In this document: positions 25,685-36,867 of the stretch, piece after piece
How the letters are laid out: each line of letters starts with the position of its first letter
Position numbering within the stretch: the stretch's first letter is position 1
Source: Rhabditoides inermis
Taxonomy: Eukaryota > Nematoda > Chromadorea > Rhabditida > Rhabditidae
Length of the DNA: 64,000 bases
Reading direction: 5' to 3'
NCBI GenBank assembly: GCA_963966185.1
Contig: CAWZYM010000078.1
Location: 277,001 to 341,000 of the forward strand
Made by a program: the position numbers and the translations under genes
Notes under the pieces: model-generated
What the model saw: the letters and a program-made list of their open reading frames with translations, nothing else
Database searches by the model: none
Told to the model about the DNA's origin: nothing

Positions 25685-28600
25685 TTATCCTGAGTTTATC
25701 CCAAGAGTTTATCCTGAGAGTTTATCCTGAGAGTTTATCCTGAGAGTTTATCCTGAGAGTTTATCCTGAGAGTTTATCCTGAGAGTTTTTCCTGAGAGTT
25801 TATCCTGAGAGTTTATCCTGAGAGTTTATCCTGAGAGTTTATCCTGAGAGTTTATCCTGAGAGTTTATCCTGAGAGTTTATCCCAAGAGTTTATCCCAAG
25901 AGTTTATCCTGAGAGTTTATCCCGAGAGTTTATCCTGAGAGTTTATCCCGAGAGTTTATCCAGAGAGTTTATCCTGAGATATTTTCCCGATAGTTTATAC
26001 TGAAAGTTTATCCTGAGAGTTCATCCTGAGAATTTATCCTGAGAGTTTATCCTGAGAGTTCATCCTGAGAGTTTATCCTTAATTTATCCTGAGAGTTTAT
26101 CCTGAGAGTTTATCCTGAGAGTTTATCCCAAGAGTTTATCCTGAGAGTTTATCCTGAAAGTTTATCCCGAGAGTTTATCCTGAGAGTTTATCCCGAGAGT
26201 TTATCCCGAGAGTTTATCCTGAGATATTGTCCCGATAGTTTATACTGAAAGTTTATCCTGAGAGTTTATCCCGAGAATTTATCCCGAGAGTTTATCCTGA
26301 GAGTTTATCCTGAGAGTTTATCCTGAGAGTTTATCCTGAGAGTTTATCCTGAGAGTTTATCCTGAGAGTTTATCCTGAGAGTTTATCCTGAGAGTTTATC
26401 CCAAGAGTTTATCCTGAGAGTTTATCCTGAGAGTTTATCCTGAGAGTTTATCCTGAGAGTTTATCCTGAGAGTTTATCCTGAGAGTTTATCCTAAGAGTT
26501 TATCCTGAGCGTTTATCCTGAGAGTTTATCCTGAGAGTTTAGCCTGAGAGTTTAGCCTGAGAGTTTATCCTGAGAGTTCATCCTGAGAGTTTATCCCGAG
26601 AGTTTATCCTGAGAGTTTATCCAGATAGTTTATCCTGAGAATTTGTCCTGAGAGTTTATCCTAAGAGTTTATCCTGAGAGTTTATCCTGAGAGTTTATCC
26701 TGAGAGTTTATCCTGAGAGTTTATCCTGAGAGTTTATCCTGAGAGTTTATCCTGAGAGTTTATCCTAAGAGTTTATCCTGAGCGTTTATCCTGAGAGTTT
26801 AGCCTGAGAGTTTATCCTGAGAGTTTATCCTGAGAGTTTATCCTGAGAGTTTATCCTGAGAGTTTATCCTGAGAGTTTATCCTAAAAGTTTATCCTGAGA
26901 GTTTATCCTGAGAGTTTATCCTGAGAGTTTATCCCAAGAGTTTATCCTGAGAGTTTATCCCAAGAGTTTATCCTGAGAGTTTATCCTGAGAGTTTATCCT
27001 GAGAGTTTATCCTGAGAGTTTATCCTGAGAGTTTATCCTGAGAGTTTATCCTGAGAGTTTATCCTGAGAGTTTATCCTAAGAGTTTATCCTGAGCGTTTA
27101 TCCTGAGAGTTTATCCTGAGAGTTTAGCCTGAGAGTTTATCCTGAGAGTTCATCCTGAGAGTTTATCCCGAGAGTTTATCCAGAGAGTTTATCCTGAGAG
27201 TTTATCCAGATAGTTTATCCTGAGAATTTGTCCTGAGAGTTTATCCTAAGAGTTTATCCTGAGAGTTTATCCTGAGAGTTTATCCTGAGAGTTTATCCTG
27301 AGAGTTTATCCTGAGAGTTTATCCTGAGAGTTTATCCTAAGAGTTTATCCTGAGCGTTTATCCTGAGAGTTTAGCCTGAGAGTTTATCCTGAGAGTTTAT
27401 CCTGAGAGTTTATCCTGAGAGTTTATCCTGAGAGTTTATCCTGAGAGTTTATCCTAAAAGTTTATCCTGAGAGTTTATCCTGAGAGTTTATCCTGAGAGT
27501 TTATCCTGAGAGTTTATCCTGAGAGTTTATCCCAAGAGTTTATCCTGAGAGTTTATCCTGAGAGTTTATCCTGAGAGTTTATCCTGAGAGTTTATCCTGA
27601 GAGTTTATCCTGAGAGTTTATCCTAAGAGTTTATCCTGAGCGTTTATCCTGAGAGTTTATCCTGAGAGTTTAGCCTGAGAGTTTATCCTGAGAGTTCATC
27701 CTGAGAGTTTATCCCGAGAGTTTATCCAGAGAGTTTATCCTGAGAGTTTATCCAGATAGTTTATCCTGAGAATTTGTCCTGAGAGTTTATCCTAAGAGTT
27801 TATCCTGAGAGTTTATCCTGAGAGTTTATCCTGAGAGTTTATCCTGAGAGTTTATCCTGAGAGTTTATCCTGAGAGTTTATCCTAAGAGTTTATCCTGAG
27901 CGTTTATCCTGAGAGTTTAGCCTGAGAGTTTATCCTGAGAGTTTATCCTGAGAGTTTATCCTGAGAGTTTATCCTGAGAGTTTATCCTGAGAGTTTATCC
28001 TAAAAGTTTATCCTGAGAGTTTATCCTGAGAGTTTATCCTGAGAGTTTATCCTGAGAGTTTATCCCAAGAGTTTATCCTGAGAGTTTATCCTGAATGTTT
28101 ATCCTGAGAGTTTATCCTGAGAGTTTATCCCGAGAGTTTATCCTGAGAGTTTATCCCGAGAGTTTTTCCCGAGAGTTTATCCTGAGATATTGTCCCGATA
28201 GTTTATACTGAAAGTTTATCCTGAGAGTTTATCCCGAGAATTTATCCCGAGAGTTTATCCTGAGAGTTTATCCTGAGAGTTTATCCTGAGAGTTTATCCT
28301 GAAAGTTTATCCTGAGAGTTTATACTGAGAGTTTATCCCGAGAGTTTATCCTGAGAGTTTATCCCGAGAGTTTTTTTTCCCGAGAGTTTATCCTGAGATA
28401 TTGTCCCGATAGTTTATACTGAAAGTTTATCCTGAGAGTTTATCCCGAGAATTTATCCCGAGAGTTTATCCTGAGAGTTTATCTTGAGAGTTTATCCTGA
28501 GAGTTTATCCTGAGAGTTTATCCTGAGAGTTTATCCTGAGAGTTTATCCTGAGAGTTTATCCTGAGAGTTTATCCCAAGAGTTTATCCTGAGAGTTTATC

Positions 28601-29674
28601 CTGAAAGTTTATCCAGATAGTTTATCCTGAGAATTTGTCCTGAGAGTTTATCCTAAGAGTTTATCCTGAGAGTTTATCCTGAGAGTTTATCCTGAGAGTT
28701 TATCATGAGAGTTTATCCTGAGAGTTTATCCTGAGAGTTTATCCTGAGAGTTTATCCTGAGAGTTTATCCTGAAGTTTATCCTGAGAGTTTATCCCAAGA
28801 GTTTATCCTGAGAGTTTATCCCAAGAGTTTATCCTGAGAGTTTATCCTGAAAGTTTATCCCGAGAGTTTATCCTGAGAGTTTATCCCGAGAGTTTATCCC
28901 GAGAGTTTATCCTGAGATATTGTCCCGATAGTTTATACTGAAAGTTTATCCTGAGAGTTTATTCCGAGAATTTATCCCGAGAGTTTATCCTGAGAGTTTA
29001 TCCTGAGAGTTTATCCTGAGAGTTTATCCTGAGAGTTTATCCTGAGAGTTTATCCTGAGAGTTTATCCTGAGAGTTTATCCTGAGAGTTTATCCTGAGAG
29101 TTTATCCTGAGAGTTTTTCCCAAGAGTTTATCCTGAGAGTTTATCCTGAGAGTTTATCCTGAGAGTTTATCCTGAGAGTTTATCCTGAGAGTTTATCCTG
29201 AGAGTTTATCCTAAGAGTTTATCCTGAGCGTTTATCCTGAGAGTTTATCCTGAGAGTTTAGCCTGAGAGTTTATCCTGAGAGTTCATCCTGAGAGTTTAT
29301 CCCGAGAGTTTATCCAGAGAGTTTATCCTGAGAGTTTATCCAGATAGTTTATCCTGAGAATTTGTCCTGAGAGTTTATCCTAAGAGTTTATCCTGAGAGT
29401 TTATCCTGAGAGTTTATCCTGAGAGTTTATCATGAGAGTTTATCCTGAGAGTTTATCCTGAGAGTTTATCCTGAGAGTTTATCCTGAGAGTTTATCCTGA
29501 GAGTTTATCCTGAGAGTTTATCCTGAGAGTTTATCCTGAGAGTTTATCCTAAGAGTTTATCCTGAGCGTTTATCCTGAGAGTATATCCTGAGAGTTTATC
29601 CTGAGAGTTTATCCTGAGAGTTTATCCTGAGAGTTTATCCTAAGAGTTCATCCTGAGCGTTTATCCTGAGAGTT

Positions 29675-29789
29675 GTAACACATTGTGTAGATTCTAAACG
29701 CATTGTGTAGATTCTAAACTCATTGTGTAGATTCTAAACTCATTGTGTATGATCTAAACTAATTGTGTAGATTCTAAACTCATTGTTTT
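29675..29789 (+). repeat. Short A satellite block
   Basis: Counterpart of 16759-16873, with the same C-to-A join. Confidence 0.93.
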
Positions 29790-30054
29790 CAGCTGAAATA
29801 TGATCCCAGCTGGAATCAGCTGGAATCAGCTGGGATCAGCTGGGATCAGCTGGAATCAGCTGGGATCAGCTGGGATCAGCTGGGATCAGCTGGGATCAGC
29901 TGGAATCAGCTGGAATCAGCTGGGATCAGCTGGAATCAGCTGGGATCAGCTGGAATCAGCTGGAATCAGCTGGGATCAGCTGGGATCAGCTGGAATCAGC
30001 TGGAATCATCAGCTGGAATCAGCTGGAATCAGCTGGAATCAGCTGGAATCAGCT
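29790..30054 (+). repeat. B satellite array, long type
   Basis: Counterpart of 16874-17138, the same length with one visible substitution in the second monomer. Confidence 0.95.
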
Positions 30055-30455
30055 ATCGAGGATACACTGATACACTAACGAGGATTAAAAACATATTCAA
30101 AAGAAAGGTTCAAATAAACTTTAAAACCTTAAAAAAAACCAAAACTCAACCAAATTTAAAAACAACATATCGATTTATGTTAGATTTTCATACAATGTAT
30201 TATTGTTCTTATTCATCTGAATATTCCGAACAACAAACATTTAGTTTCAAACTCGTGTTTGAAGATCGTTTTCATTGTTGTATCTTGTATACTTACATTA
30301 ATCATTAATCATACTTGTAAATTCTTTACACTCAATTCGGTAATCACTCAAAATGTCTCCACTTTGATCTGTGCCGCCGAAAAAAAACACTCAAAATGTC
30401 TCTCTCACTTTAGTTCACTCAGTCTGTCCTTTCACTCAGTGTGGGAGGTATACCT
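30055..30455. other. Non-repetitive AT-rich spacer U2
   Basis: Second copy of U1. It appears identical except for eight rather than seven A in the homopolymer after gccgccg (near 30380). That single base shifts every frame crossing it, which argues against a translated product. The 15-bp direct repeat and the terminal aggtatacct palindrome are kept. Confidence 0.85.
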
Positions 30456-30492
30456 TCTAAACTCATTGTGTAAATTCTAAACTCATTTTTTT
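30456..30492 (+). repeat. 37-bp A spacer
   Basis: Same spacer as 17539-17575. Confidence 0.9.
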
Positions 30493-30662
30493 CAGCTGAA
30501 ATCTGATCCCAGCTGGAATCAGCTGGGATCAGCTGGGATCAGCTGGAATCAGCTGGAATCAGCTGGGATCAGCTGGGATCAGCTGGGATCAGCTGGGATC
30601 AGCTGGGATCAGCTGGGATCAGCTGGGATCAGCTGGGATCAGCTGGGATCAGCTGGAATCAG
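30493..30662 (+). repeat. B satellite array, short type
   Basis: 17 B monomers, mostly cagctgggat. The first 78 bp correspond to 17576-17653 of copy 1. Beyond that this array continues normally, showing what lay past the duplication breakpoint. Confidence 0.95.
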
Positions 30663-32063
30663 TGTAGATTCTATATTCATTGTGTAGATTCTAAACTCAT
30701 TGTGTAGATTCTAAACTCATTGTGTAGATTCTAAACTCATTGTGTAGATTCTAAACTCATTGTGTAGATAGTAAACTCATTGAGTAGATTCTAAACTCAT
30801 TGTGTAGATTCTAAACTCATTGTGTAGATTTCGAAACCATTGTGTAGATTTTGAAACCATTGTGTAGATTCTTAACTCATTGTGTAGATTCTAAACGCAT
30901 TGTGTAGATTCTTAACTCATTGTGTAGATTCTAAACGCATTGTGTAGATTCTAAACACATTGTGTAGATTCTAAACGCATTGTGTAGATTTTGAAACCAT
31001 TGTGTAGATTTTGAAACCATTGTGTAGATTTTTAACTCATTGTGTAGATTCTTAACGCATTGTGTAGATTCTCAACGCATTGTGTAGATTCTAAACGCAT
31101 TGTGTAGATTCTAAACACATTGTGTAGATTCTAAACACATTGTGTAGATTTTGAAACCATTGTGTAGATTTTGAAACCATTGTGTAGATTCTTAACTCAT
31201 TGTGTAGATTCTAAACTCATTGTGTAGATTCTAAACTCATTGTGTAGATTCTAAACTCATTGTGTAGATTCTAAACTCATTGTGTAGATAGTAAACTCAT
31301 TGTGTAGATTCTAAACTCATTGTGTAGATTCTAAACTCATTGTGTAGATTTTGAAACCATTGTGTAGATTTTGAAACCATTGTGTAGATTCTTAACTCAT
31401 TGTGTAGATTCTAAACGCATTGTGTAGATTCTTAACTCATTGTGTAGATTCTAAACGCATTGTGTAGATTCTAAACACATTGTGTAGATTCTAAACTCAT
31501 TGTGTAGATTCTAAACACATTGCGTAGATTCTAAACGCATTGTGTAGATTCTAAACTCATTGTGTAGATTCTAAACTCATTGTGTAGATTCTAAACAGTT
31601 TGTGAAGATTCTAAACTCATTGTGTAGATTTTGAAACAAACCATTGTGTAGATTCTTAACTCATTGTGTAGATTCTAAACTCATTGTGTAGATTCTAAAC
31701 GCATTGTGTAGACTCATTGTGTAGATTCTAAACGCATTGTGTAGATTCTAAACTGATTGTGTAGATTTTAAACACATTGTATAGTTTCTAAACTCATTGT
31801 GTAGATACTAAACTCATTGTGTAGATTCTAAACGCATTGTGTAGATTTTATAACCATTGTAAAGATTTTGAAACCATTGTGTAGATTTTGAAACCATTGT
31901 GTAGATTCTTAACTCATTGTGTAGATTCTAAACGCATTGTGTAGATTCTAAACACATTGTGTAGATTCTAAACGCATTGTGTAGATTCTAAACTCATTGT
32001 GTAGATTCTAAACTCATTGTGTATGTTCTAAACTAATTGTGTAGATTCTAAACTCATTGTTTT
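30663..32063 (+). repeat. A satellite array (paralogue of 42064-43484)
   Basis: About 70 A monomers. Rare markers include aacagtttgtgaag (31594), gaaacaaaccattg (31634), the shortened monomer gtagactcattg (31708) and acattgtatagtttc. The same markers appear in the same order at 43012-43220, and in part near 47061 and 49808. One monomer fewer than its paralogue. Confidence 0.95.
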
Positions 32064-32278
32064 CAGCTGAAATCTGATCCCAGCTGGAATCAGCTGGAAT
32101 CAGCTGGGATCAGCTGGAATCAGCTGGAATCAGCTGGGATCAGCTGGAATCAGCTGGAATCAGCTGGAATCAGCTGGGATCAGCTGGGATCAGCTGGAAT
32201 CAGCTGGAATCATCAGCTGGAATCAGCTGGAATCAGCTGGAATCAGCTGGAATCAGCTGGAATCAGCTGGAATCAGCT
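32064..32278 (+). repeat. B satellite array, long type
   Basis: About 21 monomers with the aatcatcagctgg slip. It ends at cagct and joins the 37-bp A spacer directly, one of the sites lacking the U spacer. Confidence 0.95.
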
Positions 32279-32315
32279 TCTAAACTCATTGTGTAAATTC
32301 TAAACTCATTTTTTT
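32279..32315 (+). repeat. 37-bp A spacer
   Basis: Separates a long and a short B array, ending in catttttttcag. Confidence 0.9.
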
Positions 32316-32495
32316 CAGCTGAAATCTGATCCCAGCTGGAATCAGCTGGGATCAGCTGAGATCAGCTGGAATCAGCTGGAATCAGCTGGGATCAGCTGGG
32401 ATCAGCTGGGATCAGCTGGGATCAGCTGGGATCAGCTGGGATCAGCTGGGATCAGCTGGGATCAGCTGGGATCAGCTGGGATCAGCTGGAATCAG
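32316..32495 (+). repeat. B satellite array, short type
   Basis: 18 B monomers including a rare cagctgagat, also found in the paralogue at 43817. Confidence 0.95.
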
Positions 32496-32935
32496 TGTAG
32501 ATTCTATATTCATTGTGTAGATTCTAAACTCATTGTGTAGATTCTAAACTCATTGTGTAGATTCTAAACTCATTGTGTAGATTCTAAACTCATTGTGTAG
32601 ATTCTAAACTCATTGAGTAGATTCTAAACTCATTGTGTAGATTCTAAACTCATTGTGTAGATTTCGAAACCATTGTGTAGATTTTGAAACCATTGTGTAG
32701 ATTCTTAACTCATTGTGTAGATTCTAAACGCATTGTGTAGATTCTTAACTCATTGTGTAGATTCTAAACGCATTGTGTAGATTCTAAACACATTGTGTAC
32801 TAAACGCATTGTGTAGATTCTAAACACATTGTGTAGATTCTAAACGCATTGTGTAGATTCTAAACTCATTGTGTAGATTCTAAACTCATTGTGTATGATC
32901 TAAACTAATTGTGTAGATTCTAAACTCATTGTTTT
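32496..32935 (+). repeat. A satellite array (paralogue of 43987-44426)
   Basis: 440 bp of A monomers. It contains a five-base deletion (cattgtgtactaaacgc near 32793), shared with the paralogue near 44285. Confidence 0.95.
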
Positions 32936-33200
32936 CAGCTGAAATCTGATCCCAGCTGGAATCAGCTGGAATCAGCTGGGATCAGCTGGGATCAGCTGGA
33001 ATCAGCTGGGATCAGCTGGGATCAGCTGGGATCAGCTGGGATCAGCTGGAATCAGCTGGAATCAGCTGGGATCAGCTGGAATCAGCTGGGATCAGCTGGA
33101 ATCAGCTGGAATCAGCTGGGATCAGCTGGGATCAGCTGGAATCAGCTGGAATCATCAGCTGGAATCAGCTGGAATCAGCTGGAATCAGCTGGAATCAGCT
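32936..33200 (+). repeat. B satellite array, long type
   Basis: About 26 monomers with the aatcatcagctgg slip, joined directly to the 37-bp spacer (empty U site). Confidence 0.95.
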
Positions 33201-33237
33201 TCTAAACTCATTGTGTAAATTCTAAACTCATTTTTTT
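33201..33237 (+). repeat. 37-bp A spacer
   Basis: Same spacer, ending in the T-tract junction. Confidence 0.9.
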
Positions 33238-33377
33238 CAGCTGAAATCTGATCCCAGCTGGAATCAGCTGGGATCAGCTGGAATCAGCTGGAATCAGCTG
33301 GGATCAGCTGGGATCAGCTGGGATCAGCTGGGATCAGCTGGGATCAGCTGGGATCAGCTGGGATCAGCTGGAATCAG
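33238..33377 (+). repeat. B satellite array, short type
   Basis: 14 B monomers between the 37-bp spacer and tgtagattctatattc. Confidence 0.95.
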
Positions 33378-35661
33378 TGTAGATTCTATATTCATTGTGT
33401 AGATTCTAAACTCATTGTGTAGATTCTAAACTCATTGTGTAGATTCTAAACTCATTGTGTAGATTCTAAACTCATTGTGTAGATAGTAAACTCATTGAGT
33501 AGATTCTAAACTCATTGTGTAGATTCTAAACTCATTGTGTAGATTTCGAAACCATTGTGTAGATTTTGAAACCATTGTGTAGATTCTTAACTCATTGTGT
33601 AGATTCTGAACGCATTGTGTAGATTCTTAACTCATTGTGTAGATTCTAAACGCATTGTGTAGATTCTAAACACATTGTGTAGATTCTAAACGCATTGTGT
33701 AGATTTTGAAACCATTGTGTAGATTTTGAAACCATTGTGTAGATTTTTAACTCATTGTGTAGATTCTTAACGCATTGTGTAGATTCTCAACGCATTGTGT
33801 AGATTCTAAACGCATTGTGTAGATTCTAAACACATTGTGTAGATTTTGAAACCATTGTGTAGATTCCAAACTCATTGTGTAGATTCTAAACACATTGTGT
33901 AGATTTTGAAACCATTGTGTAGATTTTGAAACCATTGTGTAGATTCTTAACTCATTGTGTAGATTCTAAACTCATTGTGTAGATTCTAAACTCATTGTGT
34001 AGATTCTAAACTCATTGTGTAGATTCTAAACTCATTGTGTAGATAGTAAACTCATTGTGTAGATTCTAAACTCATTGTGTAGATTCTAAACTCATTGTGT
34101 AGATTTTGAAACCATTGTGTAGATTTTGAAACCATTGTGTAGATTCTTAACTCATTGTGTAGATTCTAAACGCATTGTGTAGATTCTTAACTCATTGTGT
34201 AGATTCTAAACGCATTGTGTAGATTCTAAACACATTGTGTAGATTCTAAACTCATTGTGTAGATTCTAAACACATTGCGTAGATTCTAAACGCATTGTGT
34301 AGATTCTAAACTCATTGTGTAGATAGTAAACTCATTGAGTAGATTCTAAACTCATTGTGTAGATTCTAAACTCATTGTGTAGATTTCGAAACCATTGTGT
34401 AGATTTTGAAACCATTGTGTAGATTCTTAACTCATTGTGTAGATTCTAAACGCATTGTGTAGATTCTTAACTCATTGTGTAGATTCTAAACGCATTGTGT
34501 AGATTCTAAACACATTGTGTAGATTCTAAACGCATTGTGTAGATTTTGAAACCATTGTGTAGATTTTGAAACCATTGTGTAGATTTTTAACTCATTGTGT
34601 AGATTCTTAACGCATTGTGTAGATTCTCAACGCATTGTGTAGATTCTAAACGCATTGTGTAGATTCTAAACACATTGTGTAGATTCCAAACTCATTGTGT
34701 AGATTCTAAACACATTGTGTAGATTTTGAAACCATTGTGTAGATTTTGAAACCATTGTGTAGATTCTTAACTCATTGTGTAGATTCTAAACGCATTGTGT
34801 AGATTCTTAACTCATTGTGTAGATTCTAAACGCATTGTGTAGATTCTAAACACATTGTGTAGATTCTAAACTCATTGTGTAGATTCTAAACACATTGCGT
34901 AGATTCTAAACGCATTGTGTAGATTCTAAACTCATTGTGTAGATAGTAAACTCATTGAGTAGATTCTAAACTCATTGTGTAGATTCTAAACTCATTGTGT
35001 AGATTTCGAAACCATTGTGTAGATTTTGAAACCATTGTGTAGATTCTTAACTCATTGTGTAGATTCTAAACGCATTGTGTAGATTCTTAACTCATTGTGT
35101 AGATTCTAAACGCATTGTGTAGATTTTGAAACCATTGTGTAGATTTTGAAACCATTGTGTAGATTTTTAACTCATTGTGTAGATTCTTAACGCATTGTGT
35201 AGATTCTCAACGCATTGTGTAGATTCTAAACGCATTGTGTAGATTCTAAACACATTGTGTAGATTCCAAACTCATTGTGTAGATTCTAAACACATTGTGT
35301 AGATTTTGAAACCATTGTGTAGATTTTGAAACCATTGTGTAGATTCTTAACTCATTGTGTAGATTCTAAACGCATTGTGTAGATTTTTAACTCATTGTGT
35401 AGATTCTAACCGCATTGTGTAGATTCTAAACACATTGTGTAGATTCTAAACTCATTGTGTAGATTCTAAACAAATTGTGTAGATTCTAAACGCATTGTGT
35501 AGATTCTAAACACATTGTGTAGATTCTAAACTCATTGTGTAGATTCTAAACACATTGTGTAGATTCTAAACGCATTGTGTAGATTCTAAACTCATTGTGT
35601 AGATTCTAAACTCATTGTGTAGGTTCTAAACTCATTGTGTAAATTCTAAACTCATTTTTTT
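33378..35661 (+). repeat. A satellite array, long
   Basis: About 114 A monomers. It contains several rounds of the roughly 600-bp ordered series marked by agtaaactcattgagtag, tttcgaaacc, ttctcaacgc and ttccaaactc (starting near 33484, 34324 and 34924). The antisense strand happens to be open for 62 codons near 33747-33935; see rejected items. Confidence 0.95.
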
Positions 35662-35821
35662 CAGCTGAAATCTGATCCCAGCTGGAATCAGCTGGAATCA
35701 GCTGGAATCAGCTGGGATCAGCTGGGATCAGCTGGAATCAGCTGGAATCAGCTGGGATCAGCTGGGATCAGCTGGGATCAGCTGGAATCAGCTGGAATCA
35801 GCTGGGATCAGCTGGAATCAG
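35662..35821 (+). repeat. B satellite array
   Basis: 160 bp, equal in length to 40868-41027 (offset 5206). Confidence 0.95.
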
Positions 35822-36365
35822 TGTAGATTCTATATTCATTGTGTAGATTCTAAACTCATTGTGTAGATTCTAAACTCATTGTGTAGATTCTAAACTCATT
35901 GTGTAGATTCTAAACTCATTGTGTAGATAGTAAACTCATTGAGTAGATTCTAAACTCATTGTGTAGATTCTAAACTCATTGTGTAGATTCTAAACACATT
36001 GTGTAGATTTTGAAACCATTGTGTAGATTTTGAAACCATTGTGTAGATTCTTAACTCATTGTGTAGATTCTAAACGCATTGTGTAGATTCTTAACTCATT
36101 GTGTAGATTCTAACCGCATTGTGTAGATTCTAAACACATTGTGTAGATTCTAAACTCATTGTGTAGATTCTAAACAAATTGTGTAGATTCTAAACGCATT
36201 GTGTAGATTCTAAACACATTGTGTAGATTCTAAACTCATTGTGTAGATTCTAAACACATTGTGTAGATTCTAAACGCATTGTGTAGATTCTAAACTCATT
36301 GTGTAGATTCTAAACTCATTGTGTAGGTTCTAAACTCATTGTGTAAATTCTAAACTCATTTTTTT
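35822..36365 (+). repeat. A satellite array (paralogue of 41028-41571)
   Basis: 544 bp, the same length and order as its paralogue, including the variants ctaaacaaattg and gtaggttctaaactc. Confidence 0.95.
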
Positions 36366-36660
36366 CAGCTGAAATCTGATCCCAGCTGGAATCAGCTGGA
36401 ATCAGCTGGAATCAGCTGGGATCAGCTGGGATCAGCTGGAATCAGCTGGAATCAGCTGGGATCAGCTGGGATCAGCTGGGATCAGCTGGAATCAGCTGGA
36501 ATCAGCTGGGATCAGCTGGAATCAGCTGGGATCAGCTGGAATCAGCTGGAATCAGCTGGGATCAGCTGGGATCAGCTGGAATCAGCTGGGATCAGCTGGG
36601 ATCAGCTGGAATCAGCTGGAATCATCAGCTGGAATCAGCTGGAATCAGCTGGAATCAGCT
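36366..36660 (+). repeat. B satellite array, long type
   Basis: About 29 monomers with the aatcatcagctgg slip. It joins the 37-bp spacer directly and is one monomer shorter than the paralogue at 41572. Confidence 0.95.
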
Positions 36661-36697
36661 TCTAAACTCATTGTGTAAATTCTAAACTCATTTTTTT
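36661..36697 (+). repeat. 37-bp A spacer
   Basis: Same spacer between a long and a short B array. Confidence 0.9.
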
Positions 36698-36867
36698 CAG
36701 CTGAAATCTGATCCCAGCTGGAATCAGCTGGGATCAGCTGGAATCAGCTGGAATCAGCTGGAATCAGCTGGGATCAGCTGGGATCAGCTGGGATCAGCTG
36801 GGATCAGCTGGGATCAGCTGGGATCAGCTGGGATCAGCTGGGATCAGCTGGGATCAGCTGGAATCAG
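36698..36867 (+). repeat. B satellite array, short type
   Basis: 17 B monomers ending in the tgtagattctatattc exit. Confidence 0.95.

Larger units (their letters stand above)
18853..29674 (+). repeat. C satellite array, copy 2
   Basis: About 10.8 kb of the 13-bp monomer. It carries the same landmarks as copy 1: a gggatatcctgatag variant (19556), the 50-bp D segments and the T-rich slip near 28371. Compared with copy 1 it lost 13 bp between the fourth and fifth D segments and 260 bp before the sixth (near 25455). It gained 104 bp near 29430-29540, where a tatcatgagag variant series is repeated. Confidence 0.96.
17654..30570 (+). repeat. 13-kb segmental unit, copy 2
   Basis: Second copy of 4569-17653, 12,917 bp long. 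Block order, junctions and array lengths match copy 1 except inside C (net loss of 169 bp, 13 monomers) and one extra A in the homopolymer of spacer U2. Point differences are few: for example one B monomer is gg in copy 1 and ga in copy 2 near 16907/29823, and tttatcccaag near 10567 reads tttaccccaag near 23641. Confidence 0.92.

Noticed and set aside
5768..29674. DnaA-box-like TTATCC words suggesting a bacterial origin
   Set aside because: The word is part of the 13-bp C monomer (tttatcctgag) and does not match TTATNCACA. Nothing else looks bacterial.
30663..31800. Shortened monomers and slips in A (gtagactcattg, gtgtactaaacgc) as regulatory sites
   Set aside because: They are inherited with duplicated blocks and are simple indels in a repeat; nothing supports a function.
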